DNA from: Anaerolineales bacterium
GTDB taxonomy: Bacteria > Chloroflexota > Anaerolineae > Anaerolineales > Villigracilaceae
Length of the DNA stretch: 12,309 nucleotides
NCBI GenBank assembly: GCA_024763295.1
Contig: JANTFU010000039.1
Span: 1 to 12,309 of the forward strand
Direction: 5' to 3'
A program made the position numbers and the translations under genes. How positions within the stretch are numbered: position 1 is the stretch's first letter; the number at the start of each line of letters is the position of its first letter. This document shows positions 1-7,757 of this stretch, one piece after another. The notes below the pieces were generated by a model. That model saw only the letters and a list, made by a program, of their open reading frames with translations. It had not been told where the DNA came from and did no database searches.

Positions 1-7
1 TATAAAA

Positions 8-904
8 ATGAAACCCTTATCTCTCCCTTCCCTACGCGCCGCTTTTGGCGATAAGTTGCAAGAGAATATCTCTCTGGCAGCGTATACCTCTGCGCGTATC
101 GGCGGGGAAGCGGATGCGCTGATTACCGTCTACTCGGCAGATGAGTTGGCGGAGACCATTTCCCGACTTTGGGAAATGGACGCCCCCTATCTTTTGCTGG
201 GTGGCGGCTCGAATCTGCTCATCAGCGACGAGGGTTTTCACGGCGTGGTCGTGTTGAACAAAGCCAAAGCGATTCGCTTTAACGGGAATTCCGTGTGGGC
301 AGAATCCGGCGTGACGATGAGCCGATTGGCGAATCTCGCGGCGACGAAGGGCTTGGGAAGCCTTGAATGGGCAGCAACTGTCCCCGGCACGCTCGGCGGC
401 GCGGTCTACGGCAACGCCGGTGCCTTTGGCGGCGATATGGCTGGGAACTTAATCCAAGCCGAGTTGCTGACCGAAACCAGCCGTGAGACCTGGTCTGTTG
501 ACGAGATGGAATACGCCTATCGCAGCAGCAAACTGAAAGGGGAGGCGGTTAACGCCGTCATCCTTTCGGCGGAACTGAAGCTCACAAAGGGCGACCCAGC
601 CGAAATCCAGGCGCGGATGCGGTCTTTCATCCAAAAACGAAAAGAGACGCAGCCCCCCGGCGCGAGCATGGGATCGATGTTCAAAAATCCCGCAGGCGAC
701 TATGCCGGACGCTTAATTGAAGCGGCAGGGCTGAAAGGCACGCGCATCGGCAACGCAGAAATTAGCCCGGTACACGCGAATTTTTTCGTCAATCATGGCG
801 AAACGAAGGCGAGTGATGTGATTGCCTTAGTTGAACTGGCACAGCAGAAAGTTTTTGATGAGTTTGGTGTCAAGCTGGAGTTAGAGATTGAGATTATTGC
901 GTAA
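8..904 (+). CDS. murB: UDP-N-acetylenolpyruvoylglucosamine reductase (MurB)
   Basis: MurB is a cytoplasmic FAD enzyme. It uses NADPH to reduce UDP-GlcNAc-enolpyruvate to UDP-MurNAc, the second committed step of peptidoglycan precursor synthesis. The 298-residue protein has the FAD-binding motif LLGGGSNLLI (residues 63-72), a VPGTLGGAVYGNAGAFGG stretch (125-142), a YRSS motif (171-174), the GSMFKNPAG segment with the expected proton-donor Ser223, and a C-terminal acidic segment where Glu293 fits the catalytic Glu. The length fits the short type II MurB form. It is the first gene of a dcw run with ddl and ftsQAZ. Only seven bases precede the ATG, so its ribosome binding site cannot be judged. 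The TAA stop lies inside a heptamer repeat array, and the last residue or so is probably repeat-encoded. Confidence 0.96.
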   Translation: MKPLSLPSLRAAFGDKLQENISLAAYTSARIGGEADALITVYSADELAETISRLWEMDAPYLLLGGGSNLLISDEGFHGVVVLNKAKAIRFNGNSVWAESGVTMSRLANLAATKGLGSLEWAATVPGTLGGAVYGNAGAFGGDMAGNLIQAELLTETSRETWSVDEMEYAYRSSKLKGEAVNAVILSAELKLTKGDPAEIQARMRSFIQKRKETQPPGASMGSMFKNPAGDYAGRLIEAAGLKGTRIGNAEISPVHANFFVNHGETKASDVIALVELAQQKVFDEFGVKLELEIEIIA

Positions 905-923
905 TGCGTATTGCGTAATGATT
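896..923 (-). repeat. Heptamer array A1 (ACGCAAT family, minus orientation)
   Basis: Four 7-bp units lie in tandem. Read on the + strand they are ATTGCGT, AATGCGT, ATTGCGT and AATGATT; the reverse complement gives ACGCAAT/ACGCATT. The array contains the murB stop codon (902-904) and ends 11 bp before the next start codon. Positions 896-919 match 1397-1420 as a direct repeat at 22 of 24 positions, so two copies bracket the four-helix-bundle gene. Confidence 0.85.
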
Positions 924-934
924 TTGGAGATGAG

Positions 935-1393
935 ATGAATTACCAAGCATGGGAGCAGGAAATCCCTGAAACGATAAAAGCAGATCCGCTTTGGAAAATG
1001 AGCGTTTATCGTTTCGCGCTTTTTCTTGGTGATTTGAGTTGGCATGATGTGACAAAATTGCAGCAAGACCGCCGTATGTGGAGCCTGTCTGACCAGCTTT
1101 ATCGTGCTTCAGGTTCAATTAGCGCTAATATCGCAGAAGGCTATTCTCGTGGAACAGGTAAAGATCGCGCTAGATTTTATGAATACTCACTTGGTTCAGC
1201 ACGCGAATGTCGCGATTGGTATCACAAAGCTCGTCATCTTCTTGGTGAAGATGTGCTTCAGCATCGTTTTGATTTGTTGGAAAATATCATTCGCCTGCTG
1301 TTGACGATGATCCCAAAACAACGCGGCAAAGCCATTAAAGATGAAAGCGGCGTCTATCAGGTGAAGCTTTCAGCCGATGTGCCGATGCCCTAA
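935..1393 (+). CDS. Four-helix-bundle protein, 23S rRNA intervening-sequence-protein family
   Basis: This 152-residue protein has the signature of the S23/IVP four-helix-bundle family, centred on SISANIAEGYSRGTGKDR and followed by RFYEYSLGSARECRDW. Members were first found in intervening sequences inside 23S rRNA genes, but many are free-standing, and the family is related to the Avd accessory protein of diversity-generating retroelements. Its biochemical role is not established; RNA binding is a reasonable inference. I chose ATG 935 because GGAG at 926-929 sits five bases upstream. The TTG at 911 is in frame but lies inside the repeat. The gene is foreign to a dcw cluster. Similar 24-bp direct repeats flank it, and its stop codon ends three bases before the downstream copy, which suggests insertion as a cassette. 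No rRNA or reverse transcriptase is nearby. Confidence 0.88.
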   Translation: MNYQAWEQEIPETIKADPLWKMSVYRFALFLGDLSWHDVTKLQQDRRMWSLSDQLYRASGSISANIAEGYSRGTGKDRARFYEYSLGSARECRDWYHKARHLLGEDVLQHRFDLLENIIRLLLTMIPKQRGKAIKDESGVYQVKLSADVPMP

Positions 1394-1396
1394 CAT

Positions 1397-1461
1397 ATTT
1401 CGTAATGCGTATAGCGTAATTTTTCAAAGTCATTACGAACTACGCAATACGCAATACGAAC
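1397..1461. repeat. Palindromic heptamer array A2 (ACGCAAT family)
   Basis: The left part (1397-1420) has minus-oriented units ATTTCGT, AATGCGT and ATAGCGT. The right part (1434-1461) has plus-oriented units TACGAAC, TACGCAA, TACGCAA and TACGAAC. Positions 1399-1418 pair with 1441-1460 at 18 of 20 positions, and an alternative shorter stem joins CGTAAT (1415-1420) to ATTACG (1432-1437). The element fills the gap between the four-helix-bundle gene and ddl. It begins three bases after the first gene's stop and ends 13 bases before the ddl ATG, so it would form a hairpin in the ddl leader. Confidence 0.85.
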
Positions 1462-1474
1462 TTGGAAACCAACT

Positions 1475-2575
1475 ATGAATACAAATTCCTCCAAATTAAA
1501 ACTCGCCCTCATCTTCGGCGGGCGCTCCGGCGAGCATGAAGTTTCGCTTAACTCGGCGAAATCGGTGCTGGCGGCGCTCGATATGGATAAATATGACGTG
1601 CTGCAAATCGGCATCACGCACGATGGCGCATGGATGACCGGCGAGAATGCTTTGGATGTACTCTCCGGCGAATTGCAAGAAGAACTTGAACCGGTTATCT
1701 TTTCGCCCGACCCCACGCAAAAAGGGCTTTACGCAATACGCAACACGCAACACGAACCTCTCAGCGATTTTGACGTGGTCTTCCCCGTCATGCACGGCAC
1801 TTATGGCGAAGACGGCACCATGCAGGGATTGCTCGAATTGGCGGATGTGGCTTATGTTGGCGTAGGCGTGACCGGCGCAGCGGTTGGCATGGATAAGGGC
1901 ATCTTCAAGGATGTGATGCTTGCCAACAATATCCCCGTTGTGGATGGCGTTTTGGTCTTACGCGCTGAAATCGAAAACGAAATGGATGCCGTGATCGAAG
2001 AAGTTGAAAAACTCGGCTATCCCGTTTTTGTGAAGCCCGCCAATATGGGATCATCGGTTGGTGTTAGCAAATGTGACAATCGCTCCAGTCTGAGCGAAGG
2101 TTTGCTAGAAGCCGCACAGTACGACCGCCGCATTTTGGTCGAACATGGCGTAAACGCTCGTGAGATTGAAATTGCTGTTTTGGGCAACGACAATCCCGAA
2201 GCCTCCGTGCCCGGCGAAGTGAAACCCAGCCGCGAGTTTTACTCTTACGAATCAAAATATGTGGATGGCACTTCGGGATTGATGATTCCAGCGCCGATTC
2301 CCGAAAAGACGGCTGAAGCCATGCGTAAAATCGCCGTCCAAGCCTACAAAGCCATCGACTGCGCCGGGATGGCGCGCGTTGACTTTTTACTGGATAAAGA
2401 AAGCGGTGAGTTTTATCTTAACGAAGTCAACACCATTCCGGGCTTTACCGAAATCAGCATGTACCCCAAACTCTGGGACGCCAGCGGGTTGCCCTATCCC
2501 AAGCTAATTGACCGCCTAGTCGAGTTGGCGCTGGAGCGTAAGGCGGAACGAGACCGAATTAAGAGAAGGTATTAG
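1475..2575 (+). CDS. ddl: D-alanine--D-alanine ligase
   Basis: Ddl is a cytoplasmic ATP-grasp enzyme. It joins two D-alanines to make the dipeptide that MurF adds to the peptidoglycan precursor. The 366-residue protein opens with LALIFGGRSGEHEVSLNSA (9-28) and carries HGTYGEDG (107-114), FVKPANMGSSVGVSK (185-199), RVDFLL (301-306) and the metal-binding NEVNTIPGFT (316-325). Layout and length resemble E. coli DdlA more than DdlB. Residues 86-94 (YAIRNTQHE) are encoded by a heptamer array identical in style to the intergenic ones; it falls in the variable loop before the conserved DVVFPVMHG. The last codon and the stop lie in the first unit of the next repeat array. A weak GGA eight bases upstream supports ATG 1475. 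Confidence 0.96.
   Translation: MNTNSSKLKLALIFGGRSGEHEVSLNSAKSVLAALDMDKYDVLQIGITHDGAWMTGENALDVLSGELQEELEPVIFSPDPTQKGLYAIRNTQHEPLSDFDVVFPVMHGTYGEDGTMQGLLELADVAYVGVGVTGAAVGMDKGIFKDVMLANNIPVVDGVLVLRAEIENEMDAVIEEVEKLGYPVFVKPANMGSSVGVSKCDNRSSLSEGLLEAAQYDRRILVEHGVNAREIEIAVLGNDNPEASVPGEVKPSREFYSYESKYVDGTSGLMIPAPIPEKTAEAMRKIAVQAYKAIDCAGMARVDFLLDKESGEFYLNEVNTIPGFTEISMYPKLWDASGLPYPKLIDRLVELALERKAERDRIKRRY
1730..1757 (+). repeat. Heptamer array A3 inside the ddl coding sequence
   Basis: The units TACGCAA, TACGCAA, CACGCAA and CACGAAC lie in the ddl frame and encode residues 86-94, with the last base starting Pro95. The final ACGAAC unit matches the end of array A2, about 270 bp upstream. There is no inverted arm nearby. 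The reading frame stays open on both sides and the downstream Ddl motifs are intact. Confidence 0.85.
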
Positions 2576-2643
2576 GAAATAGGTATCAGGTATCAGGTAT
2601 CAGGTATCAGGTATTAGGTATCAGGAAACAGGTATCAGGAAAA
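2567..2643 (+). repeat. Heptamer array B (AGGTATC family), 11 units
   Basis: Eleven consecutive 7-bp units run without a slip. Most are AGGTATC, with AGGTATT, AGGAAAT, AGGAAAC and AGGAAAA variants. The first unit overlaps the last two ddl codons and stop (2573-2575), and the array ends 14 bp before the ftsQ ATG. No inverted arm is visible. It occupies almost the whole ddl-ftsQ gap. Confidence 0.92.
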
Positions 2644-2657
2644 CCGGATAACAAAAA

Positions 2658-3632
2658 ATGAGCAAGAAAAAAGAACTCTCCCGTGCAGAACGCGTCCGCC
2701 AGCGACGAAAAACACAGCGTTATGAAAACGTCGCTGAGATGCCGATCTACGAGCCGGTGGAACCTTTCCGCCCCTCGAAGGCAACCACCTTCATCGGACC
2801 GAAGAAGCACAATACCAAACCGCGCTCTTTCGAGCTGAACGCTGCCGCGATTCTGCCTAAGCCGCGTCAGCTCGCCAAATCCCCGGCGGTTGATCTGCAA
2901 ATGCCCCGAATCGAGTGGCGCGCCCTTTCCGCTTTTTTGGTTGTCTTGCTAACCGTTGCGCTGTACTTGATGTGGACGATGCCTTACTTTCTGGTCGCTG
3001 CGCCGCAAATTAGCGGCAGCGCCTATCTCGGCAGTGAAGCGATTAGCGAAGCCCTTAACCTTGAAGGTAAATCCGTTTTCTCGTTGCAGCCCACAAAACT
3101 TGAGCGCGAGTTACTGCTCCGCTATCCAATTCTGAAAAATGTTGAGATAACGATCAGCCTGCCCAATGTCGTGCGCGTTGCGGTCACCGAGCGTCAGCCG
3201 GTTCTCGTCTGGAAACAGGATGGGAAAATGGCATGGATCGATGACGAAGGCGTCGCTTTTCAGGCAGAAGGACATGGCGATCAACTGATTGTCGTAAACG
3301 CACTTGGACGTCCGCCTGCTCCCGCTATGGACGCGGCGAATCTTGACCCTTGGGCGCCACCCGCCTATCTCGACCCGAACGTGGTGGCTGCCCTCCGCGC
3401 TTTGGTGCCTTATGTACCGCAGGGGGCTGCCATCACCTACGATCCTAGCGTTGGCTTGGGTTGGCAAGACCCGCGCGGCTGGCTTGTAGAACTGGGCGAT
3501 ATGACCGAAGATTTTGGGTTAAAATTACGGCTTTATGAGACTATTTCCAACTGGTTGGTCGCCAATAATATCCAGCCGGTGCTTGTCAATGTGGCGTACC
3601 CTGACGCCCCGTATTACAGAACGGAACCGTAA
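2658..3632 (+). CDS. ftsQ: Cell division protein FtsQ/DivIB
   Basis: FtsQ is a single-pass inner-membrane protein that bridges the cytoplasmic ring proteins and the FtsB/FtsL, FtsW and FtsI group. The 324-residue protein has a long, basic, charged cytoplasmic N-terminus (about 1-88), one membrane segment (about 89-112, AFLVVLLTVALYLMW), a POTRA-type domain (about 113-180, with PQISGSAYLGSEAISEAL and the RYPILKNVEIT...VRVAVTERQPV pattern) and the following FtsQ beta domain (about 182-310, containing WIDDEGVAF). Sequence conservation is low, as usual for FtsQ, but topology and position between ddl and ftsA fit well. The ribosome binding site is weak (GGA nine bases upstream). Its stop is only five bases before the ftsA start, which suggests translational coupling. 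Confidence 0.93.
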   Translation: MSKKKELSRAERVRQRRKTQRYENVAEMPIYEPVEPFRPSKATTFIGPKKHNTKPRSFELNAAAILPKPRQLAKSPAVDLQMPRIEWRALSAFLVVLLTVALYLMWTMPYFLVAAPQISGSAYLGSEAISEALNLEGKSVFSLQPTKLERELLLRYPILKNVEITISLPNVVRVAVTERQPVLVWKQDGKMAWIDDEGVAFQAEGHGDQLIVVNALGRPPAPAMDAANLDPWAPPAYLDPNVVAALRALVPYVPQGAAITYDPSVGLGWQDPRGWLVELGDMTEDFGLKLRLYETISNWLVANNIQPVLVNVAYPDAPYYRTEP

Positions 3633-3637
3633 GAACG

Positions 3638-4873
3638 ATGGAAGAGATTATTGTCGGTATTGATGTAGGAACAACCAAAGTCTGTACGCTGGTGGGGCGC
3701 GTGGAAGATGGCGGCGTGCTGCGCATTATGGGTGTGGGCATCGAGCCTTCACAGGGCATCCAAAAAGGCGTCATCATCGATCTGGATGCCGCCACACAAG
3801 CGATTGCGCGCTCTGTAGAGCGTGCTGAAAGCAGCTCCGGATTAGAAATCACCTCCGCGCTGGTCAGTATGGCGGGCGCGCATGTTTCCTCGATTAATAG
3901 TCGTGGTGTTGTTTCTGTCACCGGTGATGTAATTGATGAATTTGATATTGCACGCGCGCTTGATTCGGCTCGCGCGGTCGCTATTCCACATAACCGCGAA
4001 GTCATTCACGTTGTGCAGCGCGGTTACACGGTAGATGGGCAGGACGGCATTCGTGCCCCCTTGGGGATGCACGGCTACCGCCTTGAGATCGAAACCCATA
4101 TCGTAACCGCCTCCACTGCAACCGTCGAAAATTTGTATCAGTGTGTCAGTGCGGCGGGCGTGGCAGTGCAGCAATTTGTGCTCAATCCGCTTGCTTCGGC
4201 AGAAGTGGTCTTGCGCGATAGTGAACGTAAGATGGGCGTCGTCGTTTGCGATATTGGCGGCGGCACAACCGACATGGCGATTTACGTTGAAGGCAAAGTT
4301 TGGCATACAATCGTGCTACCGGTAGGCGGCAACCATGTAACCGGCGATATTGCCCATGGCTTGCGCTTATCGGTTGAGCAGGCTGAAGAGATCAAACTTC
4401 AGCATGGTTACGCCATCCGCGCGGATGTGGGCGCCGAAGATTATTTTGCCATTCGCCCCTTTGGCGAAGAAGAAATGGTCGATATCAATCGACAGGAAGT
4501 GGCGCATATTATCGAAGCGCGCGTTGCCGAGATATTCGAGATTGCGCTACAAGAGATCAAGCGTTCCGGTTACGATGGCTTGCTGCCCGCAGGCATGGTA
4601 CTGACCGGCGGTGCAAGCGCCCTACCCGGCATCCGCGATCTGGCGAGCGAAGTGCTCGGAATGCCCGTCCGCATCGCGCAGCCCGAAAACCTGAACGGAA
4701 TGGTAGACCAGCTCTACTCCCCGGCATATTCGACTGGTGTAGGTTTACTGCGCTGGGCGTTGACCGAACAGGAAAACGACCGTGATGCTCGCTTTGGTCG
4801 CCGTTCAAAACGCCGCAAATCAAAAATTGACTTAAGCGGCGCTAAAGATTGGATGAAACGGCTCTTGCCGTAA
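3638..4873 (+). CDS. ftsA: Cell division protein FtsA
   Basis: FtsA is an actin-like ATPase that tethers FtsZ filaments to the inner face of the membrane and recruits later divisome proteins. The 411-residue protein has phosphate-1 loop GIDVGTTKV (7-15), the FtsA-type 1C region (about 85-165), phosphate-2 motif VCDIGGGTTDMAI (203-215) and adenosine motif VLTGGASALPGI (321-332). A C-terminal amphipathic segment (about 396-411, KIDLSGAKDWMKRLLP) follows a basic linker and matches the membrane-targeting helix of FtsA. There is no clear Shine-Dalgarno, so translation probably depends on coupling to ftsQ, which ends five bases upstream. An inverted heptamer repeat starts three bases after its stop. 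Confidence 0.97.
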   Translation: MEEIIVGIDVGTTKVCTLVGRVEDGGVLRIMGVGIEPSQGIQKGVIIDLDAATQAIARSVERAESSSGLEITSALVSMAGAHVSSINSRGVVSVTGDVIDEFDIARALDSARAVAIPHNREVIHVVQRGYTVDGQDGIRAPLGMHGYRLEIETHIVTASTATVENLYQCVSAAGVAVQQFVLNPLASAEVVLRDSERKMGVVVCDIGGGTTDMAIYVEGKVWHTIVLPVGGNHVTGDIAHGLRLSVEQAEEIKLQHGYAIRADVGAEDYFAIRPFGEEEMVDINRQEVAHIIEARVAEIFEIALQEIKRSGYDGLLPAGMVLTGGASALPGIRDLASEVLGMPVRIAQPENLNGMVDQLYSPAYSTGVGLLRWALTEQENDRDARFGRRSKRRKSKIDLSGAKDWMKRLLP

Positions 4874-4876
4874 ATC

Positions 4877-4980
4877 GGTTGTTCGTTGTCGGTCAAATCG
4901 TTATCGCAAATACAACGAGCAACCAACAACTAACAACTAGCAACTAGTAACTAACAACTAGCAACGAATAACTAGCAACT
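4877..4980. repeat. Inverted heptamer array C (AACAACT family) between ftsA and ftsZ
   Basis: Ten plus-oriented 7-bp units run from 4911 to 4980 (TACAACG, AGCAACC, then AACAACT, AGCAACT, AGTAACT and AATAACT forms). A minus-oriented arm at 4877-4889 (GGTTGTTCGTTGT) pairs with 4912-4924 at 12 of 13 positions plus one G-U, with a 22-base loop. The layout (short inverted arm, spacer, plus-strand run) is like array A2, although the heptamer sequence differs. It fills most of the 153-bp ftsA-ftsZ gap. Confidence 0.9.
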
Positions 4981-5026
4981 ATTTATTCTGGCAGCAAAGA
5001 AAGACCGTCATAATAAGGAGAAACTG

Positions 5027-6190
<1,164 letters not shown>

Positions 6191-6204
6191 TCGATGCTTT
6201 CGAG

Positions 6205-6345
6205 TTCAGACCCCAATTTTGGGATTTACAAGGGAGCGGACTTCTGTTCTCTTGATGAAAATGTGAAGTAGTAAGACGAGTCCTGTAGGTCCATCAGGAA
6301 GCGACCTCCCTGTCTGCCAGCAGGGACGGTCGCTTCTTGCTTTAA
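6205..6345 (+). ncRNA. Structured 3' region after ftsZ, possible ncRNA or 3' UTR
   Basis: I see no coding frame here, but three stems occur in order: a short CCCAATTTTGGG palindrome (6212-6223), an 11-bp stem with wobbles (6229-6239 with 6244-6254, four-base loop), and a strong 15-bp hairpin (6298-6336). It could be the ftsZ 3' UTR, an independent structured RNA, or the remains of an element brought in with the adjacent insertion sequence. I do not recognise a known RNA family. Confidence 0.3.
6298..6336 (+). terminator. Strong hairpin, likely end of the ftsZ transcript
   Basis: GAAGCGACC (6298-6306) pairs with GGTCGCTTC (6328-6336), and TCCCTG (6307-6312) pairs with CAGGGA (6321-6326). One C is bulged and the loop has eight bases. 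The tail is only moderately T-rich (TTGCTTT), so it may be a weak intrinsic terminator or an RNA-stabilising hairpin. Confidence 0.55.
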
Positions 6346-6487
6346 AACGCAGAAATAGCGGATCGCTCGCCAATTTGGCTGGGTCATCGCGTGGGGATAA
6401 TTGATGCGCTAAACGGCTTTTTTGGGGGCATACCGTATCTTCTCAAAAAGTTAGCACCCTTGAAAATTGGACTTTTGACAAAAACGA

Positions 6488-6553
6488 GGAACTGTGTCAA
6501 AACATAGCGTATCGAAAAGATAGAGCAGTACTCCACCGAGTTGACACAGTTCC
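6488..6553. repeat. Internal inverted repeat at the transposase start
   Basis: GGAACTGTGTCAA (6488-6500) and TTGACACAGTTCC (6541-6553) are perfect 13-bp inverted copies separated by 40 bp. The right arm contains the TTG at which the transposase frame opens. In other insertion sequences such a hairpin can hide the start from read-through transcripts; that role here is inferred. Confidence 0.55.
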
Positions 6554-7336
6554 GTCAACAACTGTATCAGAACTTTAACAAACGAGCCGACACATTAATG
6601 GAATTGGTAGACGCATTATGCAGCTACCCGGAAGCGCAGAGCGTTGTCGAATTGAGCCTGTCGCCTTATTTCCGTCGCGGACATGCTGCCTTGTATGAGG
6701 CGATTGCCGATTATAAATGGAAGGAAAACGACCTGGCTCACCTAGCAGCGCCTTATCTCCTGCCACCAGCCGCACGTCCATTTTGGCTACTTGGCGCAGA
6801 CGTGACGCCGCAACCGCGCCCTTTTTCCCCGACACTCGAAGACCGGAGCATGGTTCACCAACCCAATCTGGTGAAAGGCAATAAACCCGTCACAATAGGA
6901 CATCAATACTCAACCGTAGGCTTGTTGCCAGAAGCAGAAGCCGAGATGAGCGAAAGCAACGGTATAATCTGGAACACTTCTTCCGCTTCGGCAAGCAGAA
7001 ACTCCTCTTGGCTGATTTCCAAACACCCGATGACAAACGCGAAGAAGCATGGTGGCAGTTGGTTCATCTAGCTTATCTGCAACTTTGGGTTGCTCGCCAT
7101 GTCGTTCAACCTTGCCTCGTCCTTGGGAACGCAATTTGCCCACGATGAAAGCCGCTCGCATTTCTCCGTCTCTGGCACAACGTGGTTTTGAGCGAATTAT
7201 TCGCCAGTTTGGGACACCGGCGAAAAATCCCAAACCACGGGGTAATTCGCCAGGATGGACTAAAGGACGCGAACGGAAGCCACGTGAACGTCACAAGGTT
7301 GTTGTTAAAGGGCAAAAACAAGAAAATTCGCCCTGA
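6541..7336 (+). pseudogene. Broken transposase gene
   Basis: An N-terminal piece runs from 6541 to about 6955 and contains NFNKRADTLMELVDAL, VVELSLSPYFRRGHAAL, FWLLGADVTPQPRPF and KGNKPVTIGHQYSTVG, the conserved start of a DDE-type transposase family I associate with Chloroflexota and Cyanobacteria. The frame then changes: from 6969 a second frame reads LEHFFRFGKQKLLLADFQTP and WWQLVHLAYLQLWVARHVVQ. Near 7120 a third frame continues (RPWERNLPTMKAARISPSLAQRGFERIIRQFG) to a stop at 7336. The catalytic middle expected between the first two pieces is missing, so there is one internal deletion plus at least one further frameshift. The TTG start is the only in-frame start after an upstream stop at 6505. 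The gene cannot make a working enzyme. Confidence 0.85.
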
Positions 7337-7548
7337 TTTTCGCTCGTTTTTCGATTTATAAAGTTCTGATTACCTCCCTCCGAAAGGAGGGCTTAGTTCA
7401 ACTTGTCAAAAGTCCAATAATTACGAACGTCCCCATCAAAGTCTCAATTATCGAGTACCCGCTGATGTTCACTTCAGCTAATCACTCGACCTGTTTTTCC
7501 ACCTTAACTTTGTCATTTTGTGGTCTTGACAATGGGGTTCACTATAAT

Positions 7549-7707
7549 GCTCGCAGGTAAGCGACGCGTTTTTTAGCAATTCAACTCAAGCAAAGCCGCA
7601 TCAAGGTCAAAACCGCCTCGGTAAATGAGCCAATCGTTAGCAACGTCAATCATCCATAACCGAACTCAAACAGGATGCGGCTCATCAGCGCATCCTGTTT
7701 TTCTTTT
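7549..7707 (+). ncRNA. Candidate small RNA transcript
   Basis: A TATAAT at 7543-7548 is followed about 120 bp later by a textbook terminator (7669-7707), with no coding frame between them. This would give a transcript of about 150 nt. The -35 is uncertain: the TTGACA at 7526-7531 is only 11 bp from TATAAT, too close for normal sigma-70 spacing. I recognise no known RNA family. Confidence 0.3.
7669..7707 (+). terminator. Intrinsic terminator
   Basis: AACAGGATGCG (7669-7679) pairs perfectly with CGCATCCTGTT (7689-7699) around a nine-base loop and runs directly into a T-rich tract with one interrupting C (7698-7707). It lies upstream of the lipoprotein promoter and would insulate that gene from transcription coming out of the IS region. 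Confidence 0.88.
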
Positions 7708-7730
7708 AACGGGAGCAACCTAAATCCATG

Positions 7731-7757
7731 TGCGAAACGGGCTATAATGGGGCGCGC
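7731..7757 (+). promoter_or_regulatory. Promoter module of the lipoprotein gene
   Basis: TGCGAAACGG followed by GCTATAATGG (7731-7750) contains a perfect -10 hexamer TATAAT at 7743-7748, about 48 bp before the ATG. The same block recurs at 9261-9280 upstream of the acetyltransferase gene with 18 of 20 bases identical, and a GCGCGC follows in both. No -35 hexamer is evident at 16-18 bp. Confidence 0.6.

Larger units (their letters stand above)
6466..7418 (+). mobile_element. Decayed insertion sequence with 16-bp terminal inverted repeats
   Basis: ATTGGACTTTTGACAA at 6466-6481 and its perfect reverse complement at 7403-7418 bound a 953-bp stretch that contains a broken transposase gene. The outer bases (AAA on the left, AAT on the right) show no convincing target-site duplication. 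The element is shorter than expected for its transposase, since the middle of that gene is gone. I am not certain of its IS family. Confidence 0.8.

Noticed and set aside
911..934. TTG start at 911 for the four-helix-bundle gene
   Set aside because: It lies in the repeat, has no ribosome binding site and adds residues not typical of the family. ATG 935 has GGAG at the right distance.
935..1393. Diversity-generating retroelement, because the four-helix-bundle protein is related to Avd
   Set aside because: No reverse transcriptase, template repeat or variable repeat is visible in the window.
2567..4980. Heptamer arrays as CRISPR
   Set aside because: The units are 7 bp and directly adjacent, with no unique spacers and no cas genes. 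They are simple tandem repeats.
6280..6336. Resemblance of the post-ftsZ hairpin to the small SRP RNA tip
   Set aside because: The short AGGAAGC-like run is similar, but the conserved SRP internal loops and tetraloop are not present in the right order.
7526..7548. TTGACA and TATAAT read as one sigma-70 promoter
   Set aside because: They are only 11 bp apart instead of about 17. TATAAT alone may still be used, so I kept only a low-confidence transcript.
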